Positions 8,184-17,654 are shown, counted from the stretch's first letter. The stretch: DNA of 64,000 nt from Clostridium lundense DSM 17049 (GCF_000619945.1 NZ_JHVC01000018.1:9182-73181), one strand, 5' to 3'. The notes: generated by a model from the sequence alone, not told the origin. Numbers and translations are program-made.

Positions 8184-9971
8184 ATGGGAGAAGCATTAAA
8201 GGGATTAAAAAGAACCATAATGTGTGGCGAACTTAGAGAATCCCATATAGACAGCACATTCACTGTAATGGGCTGGGTTCAAAGAAAGAGAAACCTAGGA
8301 GGACTTATTTTTATAGATTTAAGAGATAGAACAGGAATCCTTCAGGTAGTATTTGGTGAAGCAATAAATAAAGAAGCTTTTGAAAAAGCTGATACTGCTA
8401 AATCAGAGTATTGTATAGCAGTTACAGGAAAGATAGTAAAAAGAGAATCACCAAATGATAGCCTACCAACAGGAATGGTTGAATTAAAAGGTGAAAGTAT
8501 TAAAATATTATCTGAATCTGAAACGCCACCTATATATATAAAAGAAGATTTAGATGCTTCAGAGAATATAAGATTGAAATATAGATATTTGGATTTAAGA
8601 AGACCCGATATGCAAAAAATATATATGATTAGACATAAGGCTGCTAAAGCTGTAAGAGACTTTATGGATTCACAGGGATTCTTAGAAGTTGAAACTCCAA
8701 TACTTACTAAGAGTACTCCAGAAGGAGCAAGAGACTATCTTGTACCAAGTAGAAATTACCCTGGAATGTTTTATGCATTACCACAATCTCCACAATTATT
8801 TAAGCAGTTACTTATGGTGTCAGGTTTCGATAAGTATTTCCAGATAGCTAAGTGTTTCAGAGATGAAGATTTAAGAGCAAATAGACAACCTGAATTTACT
8901 CAGATAGATTTAGAAATGTCTTTTGTTGAAGCTGAGGATGTAATGAGCTTAAATGAAAAATTAGTTCAATATATATTTAAAACTATATTAGACGTAGATG
9001 TTAAGCTTCCTATGGAAAGAATGCCTTACAGAATAGCTATGGAAAAGTACGGTAGTGATAAACCAGATTTAAGATTTGGAATGGAAATAGAAAACATTAG
9101 TGAAGTAGTAGCAAATTCTGAATTTAAGGTATTTAGAGATGCATTAGATAATGGTGGTTCTGTACGTGCTATAAAGGCTGAAAATTGTGCAGACATGGGA
9201 AGAAAACAGATAGATAAATTAACTGACTTTGTAAAGACTTTCAAAGCTAAGGGATTAGCATGGATAGCTTACAAAGAAGGAGAAATAAAATCACCAATAG
9301 CAAAATTCTTATCAGAAGATGAAATGAAAGCTATACTAGACAAAATGAATGCTAAGGTAGGAGATTTAATCCTTATAGTTTCAGATGCTAAGGATAAAGT
9401 TGTATTCCAAAGTCTTGGCCAGTTAAGATTACACTTAGCTAAAGAATTAGAATTATTAAAAGATAATAAAGAGTTTAGATTTGTATGGGTTACTGAGTTC
9501 CCATTACTTTCATACAATGATGAAGAAAATAGATGGGAAGCAGAACATCATCCATTTACAATGCCTATGGATGAAGATCTTCAATATCTAGATTCAGATC
9601 CAGGAAGAGTAAGAGCTAAAGCTTATGATATGGTACTAAATGGAGAAGAGTTAGGTGGAGGAAGTATAAGAATACATGTATCTAGTATTCAGGAAAAGAT
9701 GTTTGAAGTATTAGGATTTACTAAGGAAAAAGCTTGGGAAAGATTTGGATTCTTGCTTGAAGCATTCAAATATGGTCCACCACCACATGGAGGATTAGCA
9801 TTTGGATTTGACAGAATGATAATGTTCTTAGCAGGAACAGAAAATATTAAAGATGTTGTTGCTTTTCCTAAAAATCAAAATGCATTTTGCCCAATGACAG
9901 AAGCTCCTAATATAGTAGATGAAGTTCAATTAAATGAACTAGGAATATGTACAAAAAATTCAGAAAAATAA
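8184..9971 (+). CDS. aspS: Aspartyl-tRNA synthetase
   Basis: About 595 residues, full length for a bacterial class II AspRS. An N-terminal OB-fold anticodon-binding domain (MGWVQRKRNLGGLIFIDLRDR) is followed by motif 2 (FRDEDLRANRQPEFTQID), the bacterial GAD insertion at about 310-420, and motif 3 (GLAFGFDRMIMFLAG). I place the start at ATG 8184, 8 nt after AAAGGAGG. An in-frame TTG at 8163 lies upstream of that SD and is unlikely to be used. Confidence 0.97.
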   Translation: MGEALKGLKRTIMCGELRESHIDSTFTVMGWVQRKRNLGGLIFIDLRDRTGILQVVFGEAINKEAFEKADTAKSEYCIAVTGKIVKRESPNDSLPTGMVELKGESIKILSESETPPIYIKEDLDASENIRLKYRYLDLRRPDMQKIYMIRHKAAKAVRDFMDSQGFLEVETPILTKSTPEGARDYLVPSRNYPGMFYALPQSPQLFKQLLMVSGFDKYFQIAKCFRDEDLRANRQPEFTQIDLEMSFVEAEDVMSLNEKLVQYIFKTILDVDVKLPMERMPYRIAMEKYGSDKPDLRFGMEIENISEVVANSEFKVFRDALDNGGSVRAIKAENCADMGRKQIDKLTDFVKTFKAKGLAWIAYKEGEIKSPIAKFLSEDEMKAILDKMNAKVGDLILIVSDAKDKVVFQSLGQLRLHLAKELELLKDNKEFRFVWVTEFPLLSYNDEENRWEAEHHPFTMPMDEDLQYLDSDPGRVRAKAYDMVLNGEELGGGSIRIHVSSIQEKMFEVLGFTKEKAWERFGFLLEAFKYGPPPHGGLAFGFDRMIMFLAGTENIKDVVAFPKNQNAFCPMTEAPNIVDEVQLNELGICTKNSEK

Positions 9972-10005
9972 TCAAATTATATATGCTAAATGATTTAAAT
10001 TGTAG

Positions 10006-10016
10006 TATAATATAAT
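10006..10016 (+). promoter_or_regulatory. -10 region for the 6S RNA
   Basis: Two overlapping TATAAT hexamers (10006-10011 and 10011-10016) lie immediately ahead of the inferred 6S 5' end. A convincing -35 was not found. Confidence 0.5.
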
Positions 10017-10019
10017 TGA

Positions 10020-10218
10020 AATAAAGAAGTATAATTCCTGCTGTGTGCGGAAATAGGTTTATGTTGAGCCAACATATTGATGAAGGGGAATCGGACTCTT
10101 TTTGTGGATTTGATGCTTAAGTTTTACTTAGGAACAGGGAAGCAAGAAGGAGATGCCCACCTGCTAGGTGCAGGTTCAAAAATAACCTATTTAAGCGACA
10201 TGGTGGGAATTATGTTTA
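10020..10218 (+). ncRNA. ssrS: 6S RNA
   Basis: A structured, non-coding region of about 200 nt. A long closing stem pairs TATAATTCCTGCTGTG (about 10030) with TGGTGGGAATTATG (about 10201). An internal stem-loop carries ATGTTGAGCCAACAT (10051-10065), the characteristic Firmicute 6S element, and further stems pair around a central bubble. 6S RNA mimics an open promoter and sequesters the housekeeping RNA polymerase holoenzyme. The assignment rests on remembered consensus and visible pairing, and the exact ends are estimates. Confidence 0.82.
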
Positions 10219-10264
10219 TTTAGGAATTATTGTTACACGTATGGGGTCTTTAATTTCTATGAAA

Positions 10265-10294
10265 AAAAGCTAATGCATGAGAGCATTAGCTTTT
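10265..10294. terminator. Bidirectional terminator between 6S RNA and brnQ
   Basis: A perfect hairpin with arms AAAAGCTAATGC and GCATTAGCTTTT. A-run and T-run flanks make it usable from both convergent sides. Confidence 0.8.
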
Positions 10295-10297
10295 AGT

Positions 10298-11575
10298 TTA
10301 AGCTTTTTTTGTTTTTACATATAAATAAGATATAATAAATGCTATTATACTAGGTGCAACCCACACAAAGCCTATCTTAGATAAAGGTATTAAGGCGATA
10401 AAGTCTTCTATAAACTTTATATGAATACCCAAAGGTGATATATTATCAAGAATGCTTATAACTAATGTAGTGTATACAGTGGAGGCTACAATCTTATGAT
10501 TATCTATACCAAATAAAGTTAATATAACAAGTACCATAACTATAGGATATAATATTTTTAGTATAGGAACAGATAAAACTACAATTTTATCAACACCCAT
10601 AGTAGCAGTTAAAATGCTCCATATGGAGATTATTATAGAGTTAGCTGTATAGGATAGTTTACCATTAGAAAGTTCCTCAAAATATTTAGCTGCTGAAGAA
10701 GTAAGACCAATAGATGTTGTGAGACAAGCTAGTGCTACAGCTAATCCAAGAACAATATTGCCAGAGAATCCTAATACTCTGGTTACTATTTCAGTAACTA
10801 ATGCAGTTTTAGATATGTCGCCAGGTAATATAGAGGAAGTTTGGCTACCTAGATACATTAAACCTCCATATATAAATCCAAGGCCTACTACTGCAACTAT
10901 ACCAGCTATTGAAGTCATCTTTATAATATCTGATGTTTTAGTATAGCCTTTATCTTTTACAGAAGATAAAACGATAGATGCAAATATAACAGAAGCTGTA
11001 GCATCCATAGTTTGATATCCTTCAATTAATGAATTAGAAAACACATTTTGAAAATTAGTATTTACAATTGCGCCTATAGGACTAATAATTCCTTTAATTA
11101 TTATAGTTAATAATAGTAATAAAAGTATAGGGGTTAAAATTTTTCCTATATTATCCACTATTGATGATGGCTTAAGAACAAAAGCTAAGTTAATAATAAA
11201 ATATATTATTATACATGGTACAATCCCTACGTTTGGAAATAGTGGGCTGATACTAAGTTCATAGGTAGTAGCAGCAGTTCTTGGTATAGCTAGTAATGGT
11301 CCTATAGCAAGTATAATACCAGTAGTAGCTATAAGAGAAAATATTTTTCCAACTCTAAGTGACATTTCTTTAAATGTACCATTTATTTTTGCACAAGCAA
11401 GAATGCCTAGTAAAGGAAGACCTACTCCAGTTATTATAAAACCAATTATGGATATGACAAATTTTGATCCAACAGCTTTTCCTAAATATGGCGGAAATAT
11501 CAAATTACCTGAACCAAAAAACATAGCAAAAAGTGCTAATCCGATTATAAATGCGTCTCTATTAGATTTTTTCAT
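10298..11575 (-). CDS. brnQ: Branched-chain amino acid:cation symporter (LIVCS family, BrnQ)
   Basis: 425 residues, twelve predicted membrane helices. The N-terminal family signature FAMFFGSGNLIFPPYLG is at about residues 16-32. BrnQ proteins import Leu, Ile and Val with Na+ or H+. The SD AAGGAGA precedes the ATG. Transcription is opposite to the flanking genes, with its own terminator shared with the 6S RNA. Confidence 0.95.
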   Translation of the reverse strand: MKKSNRDAFIIGLALFAMFFGSGNLIFPPYLGKAVGSKFVISIIGFIITGVGLPLLGILACAKINGTFKEMSLRVGKIFSLIATTGIILAIGPLLAIPRTAATTYELSISPLFPNVGIVPCIIIYFIINLAFVLKPSSIVDNIGKILTPILLLLLLTIIIKGIISPIGAIVNTNFQNVFSNSLIEGYQTMDATASVIFASIVLSSVKDKGYTKTSDIIKMTSIAGIVAVVGLGFIYGGLMYLGSQTSSILPGDISKTALVTEIVTRVLGFSGNIVLGLAVALACLTTSIGLTSSAAKYFEELSNGKLSYTANSIIISIWSILTATMGVDKIVVLSVPILKILYPIVMVLVILTLFGIDNHKIVASTVYTTLVISILDNISPLGIHIKFIEDFIALIPLSKIGFVWVAPSIIAFIISYLYVKTKKA

Positions 11576-11702
11576 AAATATCTCCTTTCCGCTTATTTTA
11601 ATAAAGTTAATAATTATTATATCATATAAAGTAGATATATGTTATTTTTAGTATTATATAAAAATTAAAAAATATGCTGCAAAAAGAAAAGGAGGTGCAA
11701 AT

Positions 11703-12248
11703 ATGAATTTATTAATGGAAAAAGTAAATTGTATGCAATATGAAAATAAAGGTAAAAGTACGCTTTTGTTTTTAGGTAAAGAATATGAAGTAAAGAAAAT
11801 TAAATATAAAGATAGCAAAATAAAAATATTTATCAGGGGAAAAAATATAGAAATGTATATACCGGAACAAATGAATGAAATTTATTATAAAAATGAAATA
11901 AGTAAAGCTTTAAATCAGTGGTATAGATATATATGCAGGGAAATAATAAATGAAAAGCTTCAATATTACTCTCATAAAATAAAAGTTAAATATAATAATT
12001 TTAGAATTAAGGATCAAAAAACTAGATGGGGAAGTTGTTCAAGTAAAAATAATTTAAATTTTAACTGGAGAATTGTGCTAGCGCCAGAATGGGTAATGGA
12101 GTATGTAATAATACATGAGTTATGTCATTTAGTTCATATGAATCATTCTAGTAAATTTTGGGGAGAAGTTTATAAATATATGCCCAATTATAATGATGCT
12201 ATTCTATGGCTAAGGAATAATGGACATAAATTATTTTGTAATGTTTAA
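11703..12248 (+). CDS. YgjP-like (DUF45/M48-type) metallopeptidase
   Basis: 181 residues. The zinc motif HELCHLVHMNHS (HExxH plus a distal His) is at about 138-149. It is preceded by the family hallmark TRWGSCSSKNNLNFNWRIVLAP at about 108-129. Relatives of E. coli YgjP are small cytoplasmic WLM/SprT-like zincins of unclear substrate. The SD AAAAGGAGGTGC is strong. The gene is monocistronic by context. Confidence 0.9.
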   Translation: MNLLMEKVNCMQYENKGKSTLLFLGKEYEVKKIKYKDSKIKIFIRGKNIEMYIPEQMNEIYYKNEISKALNQWYRYICREIINEKLQYYSHKIKVKYNNFRIKDQKTRWGSCSSKNNLNFNWRIVLAPEWVMEYVIIHELCHLVHMNHSSKFWGEVYKYMPNYNDAILWLRNNGHKLFCNV

Positions 12249-12372
12249 TGTATATAAATCATAAAATTAGATAATAATAAAATATTTTTTAGAAAATATT
12301 TATTAAAAAGTAAATATAAGGTATAATTATGGTAATGATTAAATTTTAGAAGAATGTGAGGGGATGACTTAT

Positions 12373-12783
12373 ATGGAAAGAACTCTTGTGCTTATAAAAC
12401 CTGATGGGGTTAAGCGACAATTAATAGGGGAAATAATAAGTTTTTACGAAAGAAAAAATTTGAAAATTTCTTATCTTAAAATGATTAAAGCAGATAGAGA
12501 AGTTGCTGAAAATCATTATATAGAACATGCAGGAAGAGACTATTTTGATAAATTAATAGAATATATAACTGAAGATAAAATAGTTGCTATGATAATAGAA
12601 GGAGAAAATGCAGTAAAAATAGTTAGAAAGATAAATGGAGTAACAGACCCTCTAGAAGCAGATATGGGAAGTATACGTGGAAAGTATGGATTGAGTAAAC
12701 AAAGAAATTTAGTTCATGCATCTGATAGTATTGAAAGTGCAGAAAGAGAAATTAGTATATGGTTTTCTGAATTAAAGCTTTAA
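12373..12783 (+). CDS. ndk: Nucleoside diphosphate kinase
   Basis: About 136 residues. It transfers the gamma phosphate among NTPs and dNTPs through a phospho-histidine. The motifs TLVLIKPDGVKRQLIG and the active-site RNLVHASDSIESAEREI are visible, with the catalytic His in the latter. The first in-frame ATG (12364) abuts GTGAGGGG, so I prefer the ATG at 12373, which has normal spacing and yields the typical MERTLVLIKPDG start. Confidence 0.95.
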   Translation: MERTLVLIKPDGVKRQLIGEIISFYERKNLKISYLKMIKADREVAENHYIEHAGRDYFDKLIEYITEDKIVAMIIEGENAVKIVRKINGVTDPLEADMGSIRGKYGLSKQRNLVHASDSIESAEREISIWFSELKL

Positions 12784-12878
12784 AAATTTATTCAATATTT
12801 TTAATTTTTGAAAAAAAGAGGAAATTGTGGTACTAATATAGAATAATTTAAATAGCTTAATAGAGAGGTGTGTGAAAG

Positions 12879-13151
12879 ATGATATCAAATAAGGATGAAG
12901 TAATAAAGCTAGCGGAAGAAATACTATGTATGCTTCAGATAAATGGATATAATATAGAGCAGATGACACCAGAAGAAGTAAGTAAAGTAGTAGATGAATA
13001 TTTAAAAGATATGTATGAAGAATTTGATGAAGATTATGGAGATATATTTAGTGAAGATGATATTTCCTATCAAAGTTTTGAAGACTTTTATAAAGGATTT
13101 ACAAGAAGTTTGAAAAATAAAGATTTACATATAGAAAGTTATTTAAATTAG
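12879..13151 (+). CDS. Small acidic protein, function unknown
   Basis: 90 residues, very rich in Glu and Asp (DEDYGDIFSEDDIS), predicted helical and soluble, without a recognised domain. The SD AGAGAGGTGTG is present, and codon use matches neighbours. It lies 95 nt after ndk and ends at a terminator, so it may share the ndk transcript. Confidence 0.7.
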   Translation: MISNKDEVIKLAEEILCMLQINGYNIEQMTPEEVSKVVDEYLKDMYEEFDEDYGDIFSEDDISYQSFEDFYKGFTRSLKNKDLHIESYLN

Positions 13152-13193
13152 AATTCCTTTTAGGAAGATTAAATTATATGGATATACATAAGA

Positions 13194-13224
13194 AAGGGTA
13201 GAGATTTTAATCTCTACCCTTTTG
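13194..13224 (+). terminator. Intrinsic terminator
   Basis: The arms AAGGGTAGAGATT and AATCTCTACCCTT are followed by T's, after the acidic-protein gene. Confidence 0.85.
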
Positions 13225-13398
13225 CTATTATTAATTATATAAGGGATAAATTTTTAACAAATACAAAGGAAATGGAATAATAAGTAAGAAACAATGAGGT
13301 AGAATTTACTAATTATTTCATATGCACTATTACATTTCTTGTAAATAAAACATATAATGATATAATAAAATTATTAATAGTAAAGAGGTAAAAATTTC

Positions 13399-13545
13399 AT
13401 GGAAGCTATAATAGAAAGAGTGGAAAAAGGCTATTTCATATGTAGAAGACAAGATGGGGTAATAATAGACATACCTATTAAATTTATTAAAACATTGAAA
13501 ATAGGCGATGTTTTAATAGTTCCATATAAAAGGCAATTAAATTAG
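13399..13545 (+). CDS. 48-residue protein, DUF3006-like
   Basis: Read directly: MEAIIERVEKGYFICRRQDG, then VIIDIPIKFIKTLKIGDV, then LIVPYKRQLN. Small proteins with the pattern 'xAxIxRxExGxxxxxxxDGxxxxIPxxxxxxxKxGDVL' belong to the DUF3006 type, often near ComEC-like or extracellular nuclease genes, which is not the case here. The SD AAAGAGGT is 10 nt ahead. Function is unknown. Confidence 0.7.
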   Translation: MEAIIERVEKGYFICRRQDGVIIDIPIKFIKTLKIGDVLIVPYKRQLN

Positions 13546-13633
13546 TATAATATAGTAAATAAAAGTTAAGAATAATAGGGACGCATTTTTAGCATAATCA
13601 TATATTAGTAAGTGGTAAAGGGAGGGAAAATGT

Positions 13634-13927
13634 ATGATTAAAGAAGAAAGTTTTAAATTAAAATCAATGTTGGAGGAAATAGGTCAAATTGTATTAGAAA
13701 ACAAAAGATTCGACGAATGCAAAAGTGATAAAGATGAGTTATCGCTAATACTTGCCATTGAAAGCTTAATAAAAAGTGATATAAAAAATTTTGATGAAGA
13801 AGATATAATACAAAGAATGAAAGCAATAGAACAATTTTATGACTTAGATAATCCTGATATGGTTTCTAATAAAATTACAGGAAAAAGCTTTTTTATTTTT
13901 AATCATGTTAAAAAATTAACAATATGA
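13634..13927 (+). CDS. Hypothetical 97-residue protein
   Basis: Charged, helical, cytoplasmic-looking protein (MIKEESFKLKSMLEEIGQ) with no domain I recognise. The SD GGGAGGG is close upstream. It lies in a run of tiny genes of unknown role between ndk and a membrane-protein pair. Confidence 0.6.
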   Translation: MIKEESFKLKSMLEEIGQIVLENKRFDECKSDKDELSLILAIESLIKSDIKNFDEEDIIQRMKAIEQFYDLDNPDMVSNKITGKSFFIFNHVKKLTI

Positions 13928-14008
13928 TGTAATAATTTCTGTGGAAATTTATATATAGAATAAAACTTCTTTCTTTAGAAAAAATAAATAGAGAAAGGAG
14001 TTGTGCTT

Positions 14009-14146
14009 ATGCCTAATAAAATGAGAAGTACAAAAAATAATAGAAAGCATGATGGCAAGTTTAAAAAGAAAAATATAAAGCATGATCCACAATCTGAAAG
14101 TTCAAGGGCGGTATTTGGAGAACCTAAGGCGGAAAGTGAAACTTAA
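14009..14146 (+). CDS. 45-residue basic small clostridial protein
   Basis: The sequence begins MPNKMRSTKNNRKHDGKF and continues with a Lys-rich core and KHDPQSESSRAVFGEP. The N-terminal half is strongly basic and the tail acidic. The SD GAAAGGAG is well placed. I recall similar short 'KHDGKFKKK ... QSES' proteins across Clostridium, but no function is known to me. Confidence 0.7.
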   Translation: MPNKMRSTKNNRKHDGKFKKKNIKHDPQSESSRAVFGEPKAESET

Positions 14147-14171
14147 TTAATACAAATGAGGGGTGAAAGAT

Positions 14172-14318
14172 ATGCTAGAAGGTAATATAGATGAACTAAA
14201 GTTAAAGGCTAAGCAAATGCTTATAGATGGAAAAACATTAGATGAAATTAGAAGAGAAACAAAGCTTAGGCAAAAAGATATAAGAAGAATACAAAAAGAA
14301 ATTACTGCTAAGTTCTAA
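14172..14318 (+). CDS. 48-residue protein with a helix-turn-helix-like pattern
   Basis: Begins MLEGNIDELKLKAKQML. The middle (DGKTLDEIRRETKLRQKDIR) resembles the recognition region of small HTH proteins ('GkTldEIrretkl'). The SD GAGGGGTGAAAG is present. It ends just before a terminator. DNA binding is inferred from pattern only. Confidence 0.65.
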   Translation: MLEGNIDELKLKAKQMLIDGKTLDEIRRETKLRQKDIRRIQKEITAKF

Positions 14319-14325
14319 AAAATAG

Positions 14326-14362
14326 AGCTGAAATGATAGAGAATGTCATTTCAGCTTTTTTA
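14326..14362. terminator. Terminator between convergent genes
   Basis: The arms AGCTGAAATGA and TCATTTCAGCT are followed by a T-run on the plus strand. It ends the small-gene cluster. Confidence 0.85.
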
Positions 14363-14363
14363 A

Positions 14364-14942
14364 TTATTTTTTTACTACATCAACTACTTGAGCAGAACCT
14401 CTATATATTTTTAACTTTACTATATAATTATAGTTTTCCATAGGAGATGGATTCTTATCTATATTTTTGTAATAGTCACTTTCAATTACAACTTTACTAG
14501 AAGTAAAATATCTATCTAGTGGATAATTTATATATATTATATCTATCTTCTCTTCAGAGGATATATAATCACTTTTAAATATATAAATAGGAACTTGACA
14601 CTTTAAATATACTTCATCAGATTTAGGCCTTTCCATAGTGATATGAGAAACATCATAGAAGGAACCTACCTGTGTTAATATAGCATAGGCATCTATTTGC
14701 TCTCCTTTAAATTTTTTTGCTTTTTCTACTAAAGTGAAATCTAATTTATCTTTTTTTATAGAAGATATTTTATAGTCTAAATAAAGTACCTTTCCCCTAA
14801 AGGTATCTTTTCCTGGTGTAATTCTAGATTCTAATTCAATTGTTTTACCATACTTTTGTGTAATTAAAGGAGGAATACACATAAAGATTAATATGCATAA
14901 AGGAATTAAAGAGGTTAATAAATATTTTTTTGTTCTACTCAT
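14364..14942 (-). CDS. GDYXXLXY-domain membrane-anchored protein
   Basis: 192 residues. One N-terminal membrane helix (about 7-27) is followed by an extracytoplasmic domain. The segment FRGKVLYLDYKIS fits the GDYxxLxY-type motif of proteins encoded beside DUF2157 membrane proteins, as here: the DUF2157 gene ends 2 nt upstream. The role of the pair is unknown. Confidence 0.8.
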   Translation of the reverse strand: MSRTKKYLLTSLIPLCILIFMCIPPLITQKYGKTIELESRITPGKDTFRGKVLYLDYKISSIKKDKLDFTLVEKAKKFKGEQIDAYAILTQVGSFYDVSHITMERPKSDEVYLKCQVPIYIFKSDYISSEEKIDIIYINYPLDRYFTSSKVVIESDYYKNIDKNPSPMENYNYIVKLKIYRGSAQVVDVVKK

Positions 14943-14944
14943 AG

Positions 14945-16018
14945 TTACACACCCTTCTTCCTTAGTTTCTCAAAGTAATATCCCATAGCCATAAGAATTA
15001 TTCCACCTAGGATAAAGAAAATTGATTTAGGTAAAAAGTCATAGGCAACATCAAAATAATATCTTAGTATAGTAAAACATAGGAAGGCAAGGGATAAGAG
15101 ACTTCCTTTATTTATTAAATATAAAAGATATATAAAAAAAGCTAAAGAAAATATTAAAGAAATTGAAGAAGCAGTACTTAATGAAAATAGATTTAGTTTT
15201 TGCCAAAACTCTTTATAGGTTAACATTATACCTGTTACTCCAAAAATAAGATTTCCTTGAAATTTGAAAACTTCTCTATTTAATTTTATAGGGCTATAAT
15301 AAAAAGCAATACCTATAATAAATAAGGCTAAAGTAATATATGGAGAAATTAAATCTGATCTTGAAGCAAAATATATTAGCCCATCTATTAACAAAACATT
15401 ATTTAAAAAAGTCAAAATATAATGATTGTCAAACAGCTTGCTATTAGCAATATACATATAAGGTATAATTAAAAAAAGTAAGTAAGGTTGATTTCCAGAG
15501 GCAAAATAACTATTTATATATATAAAAATGAGTACTTGAGAAAACGTAAATAAAATATGATCTTTAAATAACATGGCAAAGGGCATTACACCTAAAAACC
15601 AAAGGATAATTAATGTGCTAAAGTAGTTACTAAAGTTAAACATTTGGGCTATTAAAAATATTCCAGCTCCATATATAAGTGTACTTAGATATAAAAAGCT
15701 TTTACTAGTTTTAGGGTAGTTATCATAAACATAAAAGCTTATTATATTTGATAGGATAAACAGGAATATTACTATAATAAACTTAAGTGATTTGGTGAAT
15801 CCTTGCCAATTACTCGCTATGAAGGTTAGTATACCTAGACCAATAAGTATAGAGCCTATGGATAATAGAATTCTTATGAAATTTATTTCACTGCCTACAT
15901 TGTAACTAAGAAGCATAGATTCCTTTTGGTCTTTAGTTATAATCCCATCATTTTCAAAGAAGGTCAATTCTTTTTGCAAAAAATTAAATTTACTGGAATT
16001 AATATTTCTTTTATTCAT
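14945..16018 (-). CDS. DUF2157-family polytopic membrane protein
   Basis: 357 residues. A soluble N-terminus of about 45 residues (LQKELTFFENDGIITKDQ) is followed by roughly ten hydrophobic helices ending near 350. The N-terminal 'L..W...G.I...q' segment plus membrane body is typical of DUF2157. It forms an operon with the GDYXXLXY protein. No enzymatic motifs are visible. The SD AGGAGAAATG is present. Confidence 0.82.
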   Translation of the reverse strand: MNKRNINSSKFNFLQKELTFFENDGIITKDQKESMLLSYNVGSEINFIRILLSIGSILIGLGILTFIASNWQGFTKSLKFIIVIFLFILSNIISFYVYDNYPKTSKSFLYLSTLIYGAGIFLIAQMFNFSNYFSTLIILWFLGVMPFAMLFKDHILFTFSQVLIFIYINSYFASGNQPYLLFLIIPYMYIANSKLFDNHYILTFLNNVLLIDGLIYFASRSDLISPYITLALFIIGIAFYYSPIKLNREVFKFQGNLIFGVTGIMLTYKEFWQKLNLFSLSTASSISLIFSLAFFIYLLYLINKGSLLSLAFLCFTILRYYFDVAYDFLPKSIFFILGGIILMAMGYYFEKLRKKGV

Positions 16019-16152
16019 AGCATTTCTCCTTAATTAATTTTTAGATTTATAAATATAGATAAGTAAGTATTTTTTTAAGCAAATACCATTGGAAGTTAAG
16101 AGTCATTTGGTATTAGTATTATGCATATATTACAATATTATAAGCTTAATAC

Positions 16153-16192
16153 AGAATCTGTACTCTGTGCTCTGTACTCATGTGCTCTAAAA
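16153..16192. repeat. CTCTGT-rich short repeat, copy 1
   Basis: The stretch contains CTGTACTCTGTGCTCTGTAC followed by TCATGTGCTCT, a degenerate period-7 array matching the motif at 25832-25860. It is non-coding and sits between divergent genes. Confidence 0.6.
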
Positions 16193-16261
16193 AATTGCTC
16201 ATAATTTTTTTTCGTATGGAAATCCTATAAATGAAGAACTTATATAGGGAGGATTGAAATA

Positions 16262-16471
16262 ATGGAAAAGTTTGAGTTAAACGATATAAAAGAAATTCAT
16301 GTAGGAGATGTTCCAGCAGCCAAAAAAGGTATTATAGATAGTCTTTTAGGTCAGGATGTTCATAAAGATGAAATTCCTTTTGAACATTTTTCATCATACA
16401 AGAAGGGACATGAAATTGGATCACAGGTAGAAAACCTTCTAAAAGGAGATCAAAGTAGAGATAGACATTAA
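16262..16471 (+). CDS. Hypothetical 69-residue protein
   Basis: A soluble, charged protein (MEKFELNDIKEIHVGDVPAA) without a recognised domain. The SD AGGGAGGATTG is strong. It is flanked upstream by a repeat and downstream by a terminator hairpin, so probably monocistronic. I do not recognise the family. Confidence 0.65.
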   Translation: MEKFELNDIKEIHVGDVPAAKKGIIDSLLGQDVHKDEIPFEHFSSYKKGHEIGSQVENLLKGDQSRDRH

Positions 16472-16480
16472 TTATAAAAA

Positions 16481-16505
16481 ATGAGAGAGGTGTTAGCTCT
16501 CTCAT
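16481..16505. terminator. Hairpin terminating both the 69-aa gene and the EamA gene
   Basis: The arms ATGAGAGAG and CTCTCTCAT form a symmetric hairpin that overlaps the last codons of the minus-strand transporter. A run of T's follows on the minus strand. Confidence 0.65.
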
Positions 16506-17566
16506 TCTCTATTTAATGCCATATTACCTCTGAATTTTTCATTTTGGTTTTTTAATTTTTCCTTAGTAGTATCTGTTACTTTACCAGTATCTATTAACTC
16601 AGAAGTTATTCCATCTATTACTTCATCATTTGAAGTAGTTTGTATAGTAGTAGATATTTTTTCTTCTGCAGTATTTTGTAATTTGTCTTTTAATTGGACC
16701 AGTACTATTGAAGACATAATCATAACCATACCTATTAATTGAGGAATCTCAAACATTTCACCAAATATTATAAATGCTAATATTGAAGCAACAACAGGCT
16801 CTATACTTGCTACAATACTTGCTTTACCTGCTTCAATGTATTGAAGACATTTAACTATTGAACAATTTGGTATAAGGGTAGCAATAATTCCAAGACCAAG
16901 AACATTTAGTAATGTAGAACTATCTTTAACTGATGATACTAGTGTCCATGGTGGTGCGAAGAACCATAAGAATATTGCTCCAAATAAAAATGAATATATT
17001 AAATGAGTTTTATATGAGTATTTTTTTATACCTATCTTTCCTAAAATATTTTGAAGTGCAACTGCAAAACCAGAAGTTATACCCCAAATAATGCCTACTA
17101 AGTTTAATTTAAAAGCAGTACTATCATATGCTTTTACAACTAGGCAGCAACCTAATATAGCCATTACTAAAGCTATAAATTTTTTCACTGTAAACTTTTC
17201 TTTGAAAATAAAATAAGATAAAACCACTACAATAATAGGATTAATAAATAATAAAACTGAAGCAGTAGCAACGCCTGTATATTTAACCGCATAAGAAGAG
17301 GCAATAAACATTCCATCCAAAGCAACTACTCCATAAAAAGCAAACAATAATAACCCTTTTAAATCTGTTTTAAAACATTTTGGATCTTTGATTAAGTTTA
17401 TAATAATATAAGCTATTACGGCTACCGTTGGTCTGAAAGACGATATTGTCATAGAATCAAACCCTAGATTAGATAAGTTTTTTACAAAGATACCCATAGC
17501 ACCCCAGGAAGCTCCTGCAAGTAATGCATAGAAGTAACCCTTTTTAATATTAGCTGAATCTCCCAT
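16502..17566 (-). CDS. EamA/DMT-family transporter under glycine-riboswitch control
   Basis: 354 residues. Ten predicted membrane helices in two EamA repeats (the first starts YFYALLAGASWGAMGIFVKNL; the second begins near NLVGIIWGITSGFAVALQN). A 60-residue hydrophilic C-terminal tail is unusual for the family. DMT permeases typically export amino acids or metabolites. The two glycine riboswitch-terminator units upstream suggest glycine or a related amine as substrate, or a role in glycine homeostasis. Substrate and direction are inferences. Confidence 0.88.
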   Translation of the reverse strand: MGDSANIKKGYFYALLAGASWGAMGIFVKNLSNLGFDSMTISSFRPTVAVIAYIIINLIKDPKCFKTDLKGLLLFAFYGVVALDGMFIASSYAVKYTGVATASVLLFINPIIVVVLSYFIFKEKFTVKKFIALVMAILGCCLVVKAYDSTAFKLNLVGIIWGITSGFAVALQNILGKIGIKKYSYKTHLIYSFLFGAIFLWFFAPPWTLVSSVKDSSTLLNVLGLGIIATLIPNCSIVKCLQYIEAGKASIVASIEPVVASILAFIIFGEMFEIPQLIGMVMIMSSIVLVQLKDKLQNTAEEKISTTIQTTSNDEVIDGITSELIDTGKVTDTTKEKLKNQNEKFRGNMALNRE

Positions 17567-17617
17567 AAAATATCTCCCTTCTGTATATTAGTCACGCAGA
17601 TTAAAAGAAAAAAATAA

Positions 17618-17648
17618 AGAGAGAACAAACCCCAAGTTTGTTCTCTCT
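17618..17648 (-). terminator. Terminator of the proximal glycine riboswitch
   Basis: The 13-bp arms AGAGAGAACAAAC and GTTTGTTCTCTCT lie around CCCAA, with a T-run on the minus strand. It sits directly 3' of the aptamer. The GAGAG/CTCTC sequences could pair alternatively with the aptamer P1. Confidence 0.85.
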
Positions 17649-17654
17649 GTTTGA